Assembly: GCA_900539845.1 (NCBI GenBank)
Contig: UQDP01000008.1
Location: 1-64,000, forward strand
Origin: an uncultured Oscillospiraceae bacterium
Lineage (GTDB): Bacteria; Bacillota; Clostridia; Oscillospirales; Acutalibacteraceae
Direction: 5' to 3'
DNA length: 64,000 nucleotides
The notes under the pieces are model-generated. The model saw nothing but the letters and a program-made list of their open reading frames with translations, was not told where the DNA came from and searched no databases. A program made the position numbers and the translations under genes. Positions 41,331 through 50,579 of the stretch are shown here, in pieces (position 1 is the first letter of the stretch; each line of letters starts with the position of its first letter).

Positions 41331-41370
41331 AACGCCGCGGAAAGGATAAATTTGTTTTTTTCGCGGCGTT
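41331..41370 (+). terminator. Hairpin after MBL gene
   Basis: AACGCCGCG and CGCGGCGTT with a 22-base interior that includes a seven-T run ahead of the second arm. It may terminate in either direction. Confidence 0.6.
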
Positions 41371-41399
41371 GTTATATACTTTGTATGGAGAGTGACTAT

Positions 41400-41744
41400 A
41401 TGAAAAAGGTAAAGATAACTGTTTTAAAGACGACTCTTGATAAGGAGCTTGCAGCCGAATACGGCGCCGAAGGGCTTACCGCCTGCCCGATGCTGCAGGT
41501 CGGTCAGGTTTTTTATGCGGATTACGCAAAGCCCGAAGGCTTTTGTGATGAGGCTTGGAAAGCGATATACCAATATGTTTTCGCTCTCGCTCATGGCGCC
41601 GGAAAGGATGTTTTTTATTACGGCGACTGGATCAGAAAACCCGGCGTTGCCATATGCAGCTGTAACGACGGTCTGCGTCCCGTGATCTTTAAGCTTGAGA
41701 GTACGGATGAAGAGTCCGAGATCGATTATACTCCGATAAGGTGA
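41400..41744 (+). CDS. TIGR04076 family protein
   Basis: 114 aa, cytoplasmic. The family pattern is clear: KITVLKTTLDKELAAEYG, CPMLQVGQVFYADYAKPEGFC, AWKAIYQYVFAL and GVAICSCNDGLRPVIFKLE. The conserved cysteines suggest metal or iron-sulfur binding. Function unknown. The start has GGAG eight bases upstream, and a terminator follows. Confidence 0.85.
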   Translation: MKKVKITVLKTTLDKELAAEYGAEGLTACPMLQVGQVFYADYAKPEGFCDEAWKAIYQYVFALAHGAGKDVFYYGDWIRKPGVAICSCNDGLRPVIFKLESTDEESEIDYTPIR

Positions 41745-41746
41745 AA

Positions 41747-41781
41747 AAAGGCGAAGCCAAAATGAAGGCTTCGCTCTTTTT
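41747..41781. terminator. Terminator between TIGR04076 and nrdG
   Basis: GCGAAGCC and GGCTTCGC, flanked by an A-run on one side and TCTTTTTAT on the other; suited to both convergent genes. Confidence 0.8.
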
Positions 41782-41790
41782 ATGTACCTA

Positions 41791-42315
41791 TTATTCAAGA
41801 TAAAGCTGCACTTTTCCGCTCGCAAGTGTTTTTTTCAGGTCTATAACTCTTTGATTTTCAGAACCGCGGAATTTTAGAGAGATGTTTTTTAATTCCTTTT
41901 CAAATCTGCCGTCCACAAGAATATCAATATATTTCAGCATTTCCTGAGCCGTTTCGGTGCAGGCGCGGCTTTTTTCTTTCCCGGTGATTTGCTCCAGCGT
42001 AAAGCCGCTGTAGCACCACACAGTCTTCATGGGGCAGCGCTTTTTGAAATCTTTTAAAAGCTCAAGCATTCCCTCCTGATTTTCGGGCTCGAAAGGCTCT
42101 CCGCCGAGCAGGGAAAGCCCCGAGATCCATGGCGGTTCACAGGAAGAAATTATGAAATCCTTCGTTTCTGCGCTCCATTTTTTTCCATAGTCGAAATCCC
42201 ATGCGATTTCGTTGAAGCATTCCGGGCAGTGGTGGCGGCAACCCGAAACAAAAACGGAAGTCCTTACACCCTCTCCGTTTGCGATATCATTTGTTTTTAT
42301 TTCTGCAATATTCAT
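41791..42315 (-). CDS. nrdG: Anaerobic ribonucleotide reductase activating protein
   Basis: 174 aa, radical SAM enzyme. The cluster motif CRHHCPEC (C-x3-C-x2-C, about residues 26-33) lies in VFVSGCRHHCPECFN, followed by GLSLLGGEPFEPEN. It installs the glycyl radical on NrdD. It stands 66 bases downstream of nrdD in the same orientation, so it is cotranscribed. Confidence 0.95.
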   Translation of the reverse strand: MNIAEIKTNDIANGEGVRTSVFVSGCRHHCPECFNEIAWDFDYGKKWSAETKDFIISSCEPPWISGLSLLGGEPFEPENQEGMLELLKDFKKRCPMKTVWCYSGFTLEQITGKEKSRACTETAQEMLKYIDILVDGRFEKELKNISLKFRGSENQRVIDLKKTLASGKVQLYLE

Positions 42316-42381
42316 AGTAAAATAAAAGGGAGCGAACGAAAATCCGCCGCGCTCCCTCTCCTTCTTTATATATTTATGTTA

Positions 42382-44565
42382 TTACAGGTGAAGAACCCGG
42401 TCTCTAATTTCCTGCGTTCTGCCCTGATTCCAGAACTGCGTGCCGATATATCCGCAGGTGCGGCGGGCAACATTCATTTTGCTCTGGTCCTCATTGCCGC
42501 AGTTGGGGCAGCGCCATTCAAGCTTTCCGTTTTCTTCAACGATCTTGATCTCGCCGTCATATCCGCATACCTGGCAGTAGTCGCTCTTTGTGTTCAGCTC
42601 AGCATACATAATGTGGTTATATATATACTGCATAACAGAAAGTACGGCCGGAATATTATTCTGCATATTCGGAACCTCAACATAGCTGATGGCTCCGCCG
42701 GGCGAAAGCTTCTGGAACTCAGCTTCAAATTCAAGCTTCTTGAACGCGTCTATCGGCTCTGAAACGTGAACGTGATAGCTGTTTGTTATGTAATTCTTGT
42801 CTGTTACGCCGGGGATCTTGCCGAAACGCTTCTGAAGGCACTTCGCGAATTTGTACGTTGTTGATTCAAGCGGTGTGCCGTACACGGAAAAGTCAATGTT
42901 TTCTTTCTCTTTCCAAGTCTTGCAGGCGTCATTGAGCTTCTGCATAACCGAAAGGGCAAAATCTTTTGCATCAGGGTCGGTATGGCTCTTCCCGGTCATA
43001 TATTTAACACATTCATAAAGACCGGCATAACCGAGCGAAATCGTGGAATATCCTCCGAAGAGAAGCTTGTCAATGGTCTCACCCTTCTTGAGACGCGCAA
43101 GAGCGCCGTACTGCCAAAGGATGGGCGCAACATCGCTGGGCGTGCCGAGAAGTCTGTTGTGACGGCACATGAGGGCGCGGTAGCAGAGATCCAGTCTCTC
43201 ATCGAATATCTTCCAGAATTTTGTCATATCCCCGCCGGAGGAGCAGGCAATATCAACAAGATTGATTGTAACAACACCCTGATTGAATCTGCCGTAATAT
43301 TTCGGCTTATTGGTTTTGGGATCAACATAAGGAGTAAGGAAGGAACGGCAGCCCATGCAGGTATAAACATTTCCGTTTCCGTTTTTGTCGATCTTCAGCT
43401 CGCGCATTTTCTTTGCGGAAATGTAATCGGGCACCATTCTCTTTGCCGTGCACTTTGCGGCAAGGCAGGTAACATCCCAGTATTTTGAACCTTCAGTAAT
43501 ATTATCCTCGTCAAGCACATAGATCAGCTTCGGGAACGCGGGAGTGATCCATACGCCGCTCTCGTTCTTCACGCCCTGTATCCTCTGGCGCAGCACCTCT
43601 TCAATGATGAGTTTAAGGTCGTCTCTTGTCTGACCTTCCGGCACTTCGTCAAGATACATAAATACGGTAACGAACGGAGCCTGACCGTTGGTTGTCATAA
43701 GGGTTATAACTTGATACTGTATCGTCTGAACACCGCGCTTTATCTCGTTTTTGACGCGCAGCTCGGTGATCTTGTTAATTTCTTCATCGGTAGGCTCGAT
43801 GCCCGCCTCTTCAAGTTCGGCTCTTACGTCTTTTCTGAATTTCTGTCTGCTGAGATCAACAAACGGAGCGAGATGCGCAAGGCTTATGCTCTGACCGCCG
43901 TACTGGCTTGAAGCGATCTGTGCAATGATCTGTGTTGCGATATTGCAGGCAGTGGAAAAGGTATGCGGCTTTTCAATCATAGTTCCGCTGATAACCGTGC
44001 CGTTCTGCAGCATATCCTCAAGATTAACAAGATCGCAGTTGTGCATATGCTGTGCAAAGTAATCCGCGTCATGGAAATGGATGAGTCCGTTTTCATGCGC
44101 TTCAACGATATCCTGCGGCAGAAGGATCCTCTTTGTAAGGTCCTTTGATACCTCGCCGGCCATATAATCGCGCTGAACGCTGTTTACAGTCGGGTTTTTA
44201 TTCGAGTTCTCCTGCTTTACCTCTTCATTGTTGCACTCGATAAGAGTCAGTATCTGTTCGTCCGTTGTGTTGGACTTTCTGATAAGCGAGCGGTTATAGC
44301 GGTATTTAACATATCGCTTCGCAACCTCGAACGCCCCCTGAGCCATGATCTGATTCTCAACAATGTCCTGAATTTCTTCAACGGAAAGAGCCCTTGCCGC
44401 TTTCATGATTTTGAATTCAACATATTCGGCTATATCCCTTATCTGGGAGGCGGTAAGCTCCTCTTTTTCGCATGCCGCGTTCGCCTTTGTTACGGCGTTA
44501 ATGATCTTCGTCAGGTCAAATTCGGCTTCCGATCCGTTTCTTTTGATAATCTTCATTGCACTCAC
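42382..44565 (-). CDS. nrdD: Anaerobic ribonucleoside-triphosphate reductase
   Basis: 727 aa. N-terminal ATP-cone (MKIIKRNGSEAEFDLTKIIN) for allosteric control, the catalytic barrel, a zinc site near the end (CQVCGYDGEIK ... CPNCG) and the glycyl radical loop RRTCGYIGTQFWNQGR. It makes dNTPs without oxygen, fitting an anaerobe. The promoter is at 44635-44663. Confidence 0.96.
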   Translation of the reverse strand: MSAMKIIKRNGSEAEFDLTKIINAVTKANAACEKEELTASQIRDIAEYVEFKIMKAARALSVEEIQDIVENQIMAQGAFEVAKRYVKYRYNRSLIRKSNTTDEQILTLIECNNEEVKQENSNKNPTVNSVQRDYMAGEVSKDLTKRILLPQDIVEAHENGLIHFHDADYFAQHMHNCDLVNLEDMLQNGTVISGTMIEKPHTFSTACNIATQIIAQIASSQYGGQSISLAHLAPFVDLSRQKFRKDVRAELEEAGIEPTDEEINKITELRVKNEIKRGVQTIQYQVITLMTTNGQAPFVTVFMYLDEVPEGQTRDDLKLIIEEVLRQRIQGVKNESGVWITPAFPKLIYVLDEDNITEGSKYWDVTCLAAKCTAKRMVPDYISAKKMRELKIDKNGNGNVYTCMGCRSFLTPYVDPKTNKPKYYGRFNQGVVTINLVDIACSSGGDMTKFWKIFDERLDLCYRALMCRHNRLLGTPSDVAPILWQYGALARLKKGETIDKLLFGGYSTISLGYAGLYECVKYMTGKSHTDPDAKDFALSVMQKLNDACKTWKEKENIDFSVYGTPLESTTYKFAKCLQKRFGKIPGVTDKNYITNSYHVHVSEPIDAFKKLEFEAEFQKLSPGGAISYVEVPNMQNNIPAVLSVMQYIYNHIMYAELNTKSDYCQVCGYDGEIKIVEENGKLEWRCPNCGNEDQSKMNVARRTCGYIGTQFWNQGRTQEIRDRVLHL

Positions 44566-44634
44566 CTCCGAAATTTGTTACAATATTACAGCAAATATTA
44601 CAAAATCGTTACATCAACTGTATGTCGCTTTTAC

Positions 44635-44663
44635 ATCATACCAAAATACGGTATGCTTGTCAA
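44635..44663 (-). promoter_or_regulatory. Consensus promoter of nrdDG
   Basis: On the minus strand TTGACA (44663-44658), a 17-base spacer and TATGAT (44640-44635), 70 bases ahead of the start. Upstream lies a direct repeat (GATATAGTAGATTTT at 44687 and GATATGTAGATTTT at 44726) that could be NrdR sites, but their 39-base spacing is unusual. Confidence 0.85.
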
Positions 44664-44917
44664 TAGAAATTCACAAAAAATCACAAGATATAGTAGATTT
44701 TTTTGAAAAACGCAAAAAAATAAACGATATGTAGATTTTGCTTTTTCTCGCGGAAAATGCTGATTTTTGGCTTGCAGCCGCAAGATTTTCCGAAAACGAA
44801 TGCAATTTTAAGCCGGAAAAGTTACAATTTGCAAGTACAAAAAGTATAAACAGGTTTTCATGTTTTTCGCATATATGGGCAAGCGTGCTGTTTGTTATAT
44901 TTTGTTGCTCCGATTTG

Positions 44918-44946
44918 TTGACAAATTGTGACCGAGGCATTATAAT
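44918..44946 (+). promoter_or_regulatory. Consensus promoter of thiamine-precursor operon
   Basis: TTGACA, a 17-base spacer and TATAAT. Transcription would start about 10 bases before the TPP aptamer. The 250 bases between this unit and nrdD contain no gene. Confidence 0.9.
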
Positions 44947-44962
44947 ATGTTTAACTTAATAA

Positions 44963-45082
44963 GTCAGGGGTGCTGAAAGGCTGAGATTATACCCTTCGAC
45001 CCGTTCGTTAGCACGAACGGCGGAGACTGAATTGATGCAATGATATTGCGCCCCCGTTCTGCCTGAACGGGGCTTTTCTTTT
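44963..45082 (+). promoter_or_regulatory. TPP riboswitch with terminator
   Basis: The aptamer core reads GGGGTGC, GGCTGAGATTATACCC (pyrimidine-sensing helix with the invariant CTGAGA) and a pyrophosphate-arm hairpin GTTCGTTAGCACGAAC. The P1 arms TCAG and CTGA close it at 44964 and 45030. The expression platform ends in CCCCGTTC-tgcct-GAACGGGG plus CTTTTCTTTT (45052-45082). With TPP bound the transcript should stop here. It controls the four transporter genes below. Confidence 0.92.
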
Positions 45083-45120
45083 GGCTTGTTGAGAATTTTT
45101 ATTGAAAGGAAGTTTTACAG

Positions 45121-45420
45121 ATGAAAGCAAGTGTGGCAATTCAGGTTTTGCCCAAGACGGACAGTGAGGAGGAGCTCATCAGAATAGTCGATGAGGTAAT
45201 CGCTTACATAAAGAGCAGCGGTCTTAACTGTTCTGTGGGTCCTTTTGAAACCACGATTGAGGGAGAAAGCTACGATCAGCTTATGGAGATCGTTGCAAAC
45301 TGCCAGAAAGTGGCGATAAAAGCCGGCTGCCCAAGCGTAAGCGCCTATGTAAAAGTGGTTTATAACCCTGAAGGCGAGGTATTGACGATTGATAAAAAAG
45401 TTACAAAGCATCACCAATAA
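45121..45420 (+). CDS. Thiamine-binding protein, MTH1187/YkoF type
   Basis: 99 aa. Small ferredoxin-like fold, typical start MKASVAIQVLPKTDSEEELIRIVDEVI, and core VGPFETTIEGESYDQLMEIV. The family binds thiamine or its HMP moiety in the cytoplasm. It is the first gene behind the TPP riboswitch, and the frame overlaps the next gene's start. Confidence 0.9.
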   Translation: MKASVAIQVLPKTDSEEELIRIVDEVIAYIKSSGLNCSVGPFETTIEGESYDQLMEIVANCQKVAIKAGCPSVSAYVKVVYNPEGEVLTIDKKVTKHHQ

Positions 45421-46177
45421 GGCAGCGCCGTTTTTGGCTCTGGCGGTTATTGTATTCATTTGGTATCTTTGCAACAGCTTTGAAGTCGTTCCGGCATATA
45501 TGCTGCCGTCGCCGCAGGATGTTGTTATGGCGTTCATCAATAATTTTGACGTTATGATGGAGCAGGCGGCTGTTACGCTTCAGGAGGCTGTATACGGTCT
45601 TGCGATAGGAATCTGCATTGCGTTCGTTGTTTCTGCTCTTATGGACAGATTTTCGTTTCTGCATAAGGCGATATATCCGATTCTTGTTGTGACGCAAACC
45701 ATTCCGACTATCGCCATCGCGCCGCTTCTGGTGCTGTGGATGGGATTCGGGATGGCGCCTAAGATCACTTTGGTAGTTATAACAACGTTTTTCCCGATTT
45801 CGATAGGTTTGCTGGACGGCTTTGAGTCAGCAGACAAAGATGAAATCAATATGATGCGCTCCATGGGTGCCAGCAATCTGCAGGTCTTCAGACATATCAA
45901 GCTGCCTTCCGCAACCGGCTCTTTCTTTTCCGGTCTGAGGATCTCGGCTTCGTATGCCATTGTCGGAGCCGTTATTTCCGAATGGCTCGGAGGCTTTGAA
46001 GGCCTTGGCGTATATATGACGCGGGTTAAAAAAGCATATGCGTTTGATAAAATGTTTGCAGTGATCGTTTTTATTTCAATTATCAGCCTTGTTCTTATGG
46101 GAATCGTTTCTCTTTTGCAGAAAACGGCTATGCCATGGGAACGCAAAAATAAAAAAAGAAAAGGAAACTCATTATGA
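45389..46177 (+). CDS. thiX: HMP/thiamine-precursor ABC transporter permease
   Basis: 262 aa, six helices. Binding-protein-dependent permease with the EAA loop (FESADKDEINMMRSMGASNLQVFRHIKLPSA), like SsuC/TauC/ThiX. It begins with TTG at 45389 inside the preceding gene. It sits between the thiamine-binding protein and the substrate-binding lipoprotein, under TPP control. Confidence 0.88.
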   Translation: MIKKLQSITNKAAPFLALAVIVFIWYLCNSFEVVPAYMLPSPQDVVMAFINNFDVMMEQAAVTLQEAVYGLAIGICIAFVVSALMDRFSFLHKAIYPILVVTQTIPTIAIAPLLVLWMGFGMAPKITLVVITTFFPISIGLLDGFESADKDEINMMRSMGASNLQVFRHIKLPSATGSFFSGLRISASYAIVGAVISEWLGGFEGLGVYMTRVKKAYAFDKMFAVIVFISIISLVLMGIVSLLQKTAMPWERKNKKRKGNSL

Positions 46178-47190
46178 AAAAGAAGATTTTAGCGATGCTT
46201 TTGGTCTTTGCCTTTGTTTTCAGCTTTGCGGCATGCTCAAAAACATCTGAGGATAATAAGAATGACGTGCAGCAGCTTACGGATATAACCGTTTGCCTTG
46301 ACTGGACGCCGAACACGAACCACACAGGCTTGTTTGTTGCGCTTAAAAACGGATATTATGAAGAAGCCGGACTGAATGTCACAATTGTTCAGCCCCCGGA
46401 AAACGGAGCGACACAGGCTTGCGCAGCCGGTCAGGCTCAGTTCGCAATCGATTTTCAGGATATTCTTGCGGCGGCTTTTGCTTCCGATACACCGCTTGGA
46501 GTAACGGCTGTTGCGGCAGTAATACAGCATAACACCTCAGGTATCATGTCGTCAAAAGGGCAGGGGATGGAACGCCCTGCCGGTTTGACGGGAAAAACCT
46601 ATCTCACATGGGATTCCCCGATAGAGCTTGCAACGCTTGAAAATGTTGTCAACGCTGACGGCGGAGACTGGAGCAGAGTCAATATTGAGCCGAATACGGT
46701 TACAAATGAAGCGATGGACGTTAAGGAAAATCCCGACCATGCGATCTGGGTATATTATGCTTGGGGCGGAGTCAACGCGGAAGTAAGCAACATAGATACC
46801 GATTTCTTTTATTTAAGAGATTATAATGACGCGTTTGATTATTATACCCCCGTTATCGTTGCGAACAATGAATTTCTTGAAACACAGCCGGATACTGCAA
46901 AGGCGTTTCTTGCCGCAACGCAAAAAGGATATGCGTTTGCAATTGAAAATCCCGATGAGGCCGCGCAGATACTCATTGACAGCGATGACACAAAGTCTCT
47001 TGTGGGTTCCGAGGAGCTTGTCTACGCAAGTCAGCGGTGGATAGCAGACCAGTATATTGCCGATGCGGAAAAATGGGGATATATTGATCCTGCACGCTGG
47101 AATGCGTTTTACGCATGGCTTTATGAAAACGGGCTTGTTGAAAAGGATATCAGCAACAACGTCGGTTTTTCAAACGATTACCTGTCTTAA
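46174..47190 (+). CDS. thiY: HMP/thiamine-precursor ABC transporter substrate-binding lipoprotein
   Basis: 338 aa. Signal peptide and lipobox (SFAAC, Cys about 21). The mature part begins with the Thi5/NMT1 pattern CLDWTPNTNHTGLFVALKNGYY, typical of proteins binding HMP or formylaminopyrimidine. It is coupled to the permease (4-base overlap). It lies under the TPP riboswitch. Confidence 0.9.
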   Translation: MKKKILAMLLVFAFVFSFAACSKTSEDNKNDVQQLTDITVCLDWTPNTNHTGLFVALKNGYYEEAGLNVTIVQPPENGATQACAAGQAQFAIDFQDILAAAFASDTPLGVTAVAAVIQHNTSGIMSSKGQGMERPAGLTGKTYLTWDSPIELATLENVVNADGGDWSRVNIEPNTVTNEAMDVKENPDHAIWVYYAWGGVNAEVSNIDTDFFYLRDYNDAFDYYTPVIVANNEFLETQPDTAKAFLAATQKGYAFAIENPDEAAQILIDSDDTKSLVGSEELVYASQRWIADQYIADAEKWGYIDPARWNAFYAWLYENGLVEKDISNNVGFSNDYLS

Positions 47191-47209
47191 AAGATTGGAT
47201 AAATTATAA

Positions 47210-47959
47210 ATGGATAACATACTTGTTGTAGAAAATGTTAAAAAAAGCTTCGGCGATAAAACGGTTATTCAGAATGTGGATCTTTCACTTGCAAAAGGCG
47301 AGCTTATCTCTTTGCTCGGAGTCAGCGGCGCGGGCAAGACAACATTGTTTAACTGTATTTCGGGTATCGATACCGTTGATGAAGGTCGGATCTGTTTGTC
47401 CGGCGAGGATATCACCGGCAAGCCCGGCAAGATCAGCTATATGCTGCAGAAGGATCTGCTTTTGCCCTATAAGAAGATCATAGACAATGTTTCGCTTCCT
47501 CTGGTTCTTTCTGGAATGAAGAAAAAGGAGGCGCGCGAGACGGCAGACAGGCACTTCAGCGAATTCGGACTGGATTCAACTCAGTATTTGTATCCGTCAC
47601 AGCTTTCCGGCGGAATGCGCCAGCGAGCGGCGCTTTTAAGAACATATCTGGCTTCAAACGGTGTTGCTCTTTTGGACGAACCCTTCAGCGCGCTCGATAC
47701 AATCACGAAAAGTGCGATGCACAAGTGGTATCTTTCCATTATGGAGAAGATCAATCTGTCAACGATCTTCATAACGCATGATATTGATGAGGCGGTCTTG
47801 CTTTCAGACAGAATACTGATCTTATCAGGAAATCCCGGAAAAATAACGGATACTATCGTTATCAAAGAGCCTAAGCCGAGAAAAGCGGATTTTAGTTTGA
47901 CTCCTGCCTTTCTCGAATATAAGAAGCAGGTTATTGCGTGCCTCGGAAATATAATTTAA
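47210..47959 (+). CDS. thiZ: HMP/thiamine-precursor ABC transporter ATPase
   Basis: 249 aa. Walker A GVSGAGKTT (about 38), signature LSGGMRQR (about 131), Walker B VALLDEPFSALD (about 151), switch His in ITHDIDEAV. It belongs to the nitrate/taurine-type family and powers the transporter above. Confidence 0.92.
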   Translation: MDNILVVENVKKSFGDKTVIQNVDLSLAKGELISLLGVSGAGKTTLFNCISGIDTVDEGRICLSGEDITGKPGKISYMLQKDLLLPYKKIIDNVSLPLVLSGMKKKEARETADRHFSEFGLDSTQYLYPSQLSGGMRQRAALLRTYLASNGVALLDEPFSALDTITKSAMHKWYLSIMEKINLSTIFITHDIDEAVLLSDRILILSGNPGKITDTIVIKEPKPRKADFSLTPAFLEYKKQVIACLGNII

Positions 47960-47962
47960 AGC

Positions 47963-47990
47963 AACAGCGGCAGCCACGGCTGCCGCTGTT
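47963..47990 (+). terminator. Terminator of thi transporter operon
   Basis: AACAGCGGCAGCC and GGCTGCCGCTGTT, a 13-bp stem with a two-base gap, followed by GTTTCATC. The T-tract is short. Confidence 0.75.
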
Positions 47991-48084
47991 GTTTCATCAT
48001 GATTTGTTTTCTGTATACGTCTTGTAAATATTCTCTCTTGGTAATATAATATAAAATATAAATTTTTCATTGGTGAGAGGGACT

Positions 48085-49503
48085 ATGAATCATTTTTATT
48101 GTGACGGCTTGTGTGTCCGCGATGAATACGGCAGACAGCGTATTTTCCGCGGCGTCAACATCTGCCTAAAACTGAAAGATGCGAATGTAAAAGAGGCAAA
48201 AAAGAATCTGCTCAAAGAAAAACTTTTTCAAAACTTAAAAGCTTCCGGCGTGAATATTGTGCGTCTCGGGATCACATGGGCGACGCTTGAGGAACAAAAA
48301 GGGAAGTACAGCCGCGACATGGCAGAGGTGCTGTACCGCTTTGCCAAGCGCTGTGAGAAAGAAAATATCTATGTGATGCCGGATATGCATCAGGATCTGT
48401 TTTCACATTATTTTCACGGAGACGGCGCGCCCGGCTGGGCGGTAGATCCGTCAACCAAAAGCAAGAAACAGCTTGCGATATGGGCGGAAGGGTATTTTTA
48501 TATGAGCGGCGTGCAGCGCGCCTTTGCCGATTTCTGGGAGAATAAGAACGGTGTTCAGGACAGATTTTTTGAATGCTGGCGGTTTCTGAAAAACGCGCTG
48601 AATGGCTGTGACAATATAATCGGCTATGATTTCTTTAATGAACCGTATCTTCAAAGCGGCGGACGGGAAGTCTTTCTGAACATATTAAGCAATGTGTCGG
48701 TTGCCGCAGGCGGCAATATTGATTTCCATTCCTGCTTTACCGGCGGAAGAGAACGGCGCGGAATGATTCTTGCCGTTCTGAAATTGCTTGGGCTGATAAA
48801 ATCTCCCGCCGGTTTTTCCCGTTTGCTTGAAAAGATGAACAGCGGAGAAGAATTTGCCCGAATAGTGAGTGGCAACGAGAACATAACTGCCCGGTTCAAT
48901 GAAACCTACTATCAGCCGTTTTTTGAAAGAGCCTGCCGGGAAATAGGCGGCGATCTGCGTGTTTTCGAGCACAACTATTATTCAAACCTCGGAATACCTT
49001 TCCGTATCCGAACGCCCGAAAATGCCGTTTATTCACCTCATGCTTACGACCTTTTTGTGGATTCGCCGTTGTATAATAGACATTGCAGCAATAACAGGCT
49101 GGATTTTATATTAGGCAGGATCAGGGAGAATCAGCTTAAAATGAATGTGCCCGTGATTATGGGCGAGTGGGGCGGAATCTCAAAAGGCGAAAACAGCCTC
49201 AGGCATATAGAGCATATCATGGATATTTTTGAAAGATATCAGTGGAGCAGTGTTTATTGGGGCATGAATTTTAAAAGAAACAAGCTGGTCGATGCTTTCA
49301 ACAGACCGTACCCTGCCGCCGTCTGCGGAGATATTGAAGAAATCCGTACCGACAGCAAAAGAAGAAAGATACTTTTGCGTTGGACACAGCAGCAGGCTTG
49401 CAGCGATGACAGCCCTGTCAAAAACATATTCTATATACCCGGAAGAGGTTTTACCGAATACACAGGAAAACAGGGCAATAACCGCATTGAAATAAACTAT
49501 TGA
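48085..49503 (+). CDS. Glycoside hydrolase family 5, endoglycoceramidase-like
   Basis: 472 aa from ATG 48085 (GAGAGG upstream). No signal peptide, so it is predicted cytoplasmic. GH5 features: IVRLGITWATLEEQKG (about 58), MPDMHQDLFSHYFHGDGAPGWA (about 97), the acid/base Glu in IIGYDFFNEPYLQ (about 186) and the nucleophile Glu in VIMGEWGGISKGE (about 358). The pattern MHQDxxS and the DFFNEP context point to the endoglycosylceramidase group. Substrate uncertain (glycolipid or oligosaccharide). Confidence 0.88.
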   Translation: MNHFYCDGLCVRDEYGRQRIFRGVNICLKLKDANVKEAKKNLLKEKLFQNLKASGVNIVRLGITWATLEEQKGKYSRDMAEVLYRFAKRCEKENIYVMPDMHQDLFSHYFHGDGAPGWAVDPSTKSKKQLAIWAEGYFYMSGVQRAFADFWENKNGVQDRFFECWRFLKNALNGCDNIIGYDFFNEPYLQSGGREVFLNILSNVSVAAGGNIDFHSCFTGGRERRGMILAVLKLLGLIKSPAGFSRLLEKMNSGEEFARIVSGNENITARFNETYYQPFFERACREIGGDLRVFEHNYYSNLGIPFRIRTPENAVYSPHAYDLFVDSPLYNRHCSNNRLDFILGRIRENQLKMNVPVIMGEWGGISKGENSLRHIEHIMDIFERYQWSSVYWGMNFKRNKLVDAFNRPYPAAVCGDIEEIRTDSKRRKILLRWTQQQACSDDSPVKNIFYIPGRGFTEYTGKQGNNRIEINY

Positions 49504-49532
49504 TTCCATCAAAATCAAAAAGAGCAGAGTAA

Positions 49533-49560
49533 AAACGCCCGGAGTTATCCGGGCGTTTTT
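49533..49560 (+). terminator. Terminator of GH5 gene
   Basis: ACGCCCGG and CCGGGCGT followed by a five-T run. Confidence 0.9.
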
Positions 49561-49608
49561 ACGATACAATGGATTTACAAGAAGAATAATGATATTTATC
49601 AGCATTTT

Positions 49609-50523
49609 TTATTTCTTTTTCATTTTCTTTTTTGCTTGAGCTCTCCTAATTTCACGAAGACTTATATCTGCTTTCTGCCAATTATCTATGCTGTGAAGGA
49701 TTTTATTGCTTTGCGCGATCATATCAATATTTGTTTCAATTAAGTAATTTTGATATTTTAAGTCGCTCAGCATTTCATTAAATTTTTTCATCTCTGCAGC
49801 TTTAAGATCATTCGCCTGATCTCTTTGAATTCTCGCTGTTTCATCCCGCCAGTTCGTCATAGCTTCTCTTAAGTCATATCTTGAAGTGTCCATGAATTCA
49901 TAAATATACAGCAATGCCGGCAGATTGCGGTATGGACTTGGTATTATATTTTCACTATATACTTGACGTAATACGTTTTCAGTATCGGTTAAAGCGGATT
50001 CCAATGCGGCTTTTTCTGCTTCCCATTCCGGAAGTTGATTTTGTTCATAGTATAAAGTATCCTCTCGATACTTAGCTACATCAATTTCATATTGAGCACA
50101 GTTTTCTTTATAAATGATTTCAGCTTTTTCATCGGCATCTTTTTGCGCAAGAGAATTTTGTATATCTATTGATTTGCATGCTTCTATATATTCTTCCGAA
50201 TTCTCAATTTTGGCTATGTTGTTTTTTTTAAAACTGGAATAAACAAATATTGCCGCAGGCCAAAATAAAATAAGCACCAAAACCAATATTATGATTTGAT
50301 TTGTTTCCAGTCTTGATTTTATTTCAGGGTATTGAATAATGCTGATTTGCTTTTTGATAAGTTGTGGCTTTTCGGGTAAACAAGGTTTTTTTGGACATGT
50401 TACGTTAAGTAAATTATTTTCTTTTCTAAGTGAATCAATTTTGGTTTCTAAAAAATATGCCGCTTTGATATTTTCAAGTTCAGCTTCTCTGGTAATGCAA
50501 TCTTGATTGGTGTTTTCATTCAT
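49609..50523 (-). CDS. Membrane protein with coiled coils, unknown
   Basis: 304 aa. An N-terminal polar region contains a CPKKPCLPEKPQ stretch. One membrane span (about residues 77-97, IIILVLVLILFWPAAIFVY) is followed by long charged coiled coils with many Gln, Glu and Lys to the C-terminus (KKKMKKK). No family. It is the second gene of a minus-strand pair controlled by divergent operators shared with an XRE regulator. Transfer is plausible since base composition is more AT-rich than its neighbours. Confidence 0.75.
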   Translation of the reverse strand: MNENTNQDCITREAELENIKAAYFLETKIDSLRKENNLLNVTCPKKPCLPEKPQLIKKQISIIQYPEIKSRLETNQIIILVLVLILFWPAAIFVYSSFKKNNIAKIENSEEYIEACKSIDIQNSLAQKDADEKAEIIYKENCAQYEIDVAKYREDTLYYEQNQLPEWEAEKAALESALTDTENVLRQVYSENIIPSPYRNLPALLYIYEFMDTSRYDLREAMTNWRDETARIQRDQANDLKAAEMKKFNEMLSDLKYQNYLIETNIDMIAQSNKILHSIDNWQKADISLREIRRAQAKKKMKKK

Positions 50524-50579
50524 AAATTCATTTCTCCTTTTAGAGTTTGATTAAAATGAGCGCGCTTTATTAATTCGTT

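Noticed and set aside
44687..44740. NrdR box pair upstream of nrdD
   Set aside because: The repeated GATAT(A)GTAGATTTT does not match the NrdR palindrome well and the spacing is 39 rather than about 31 bases; mentioned only as a weak candidate.
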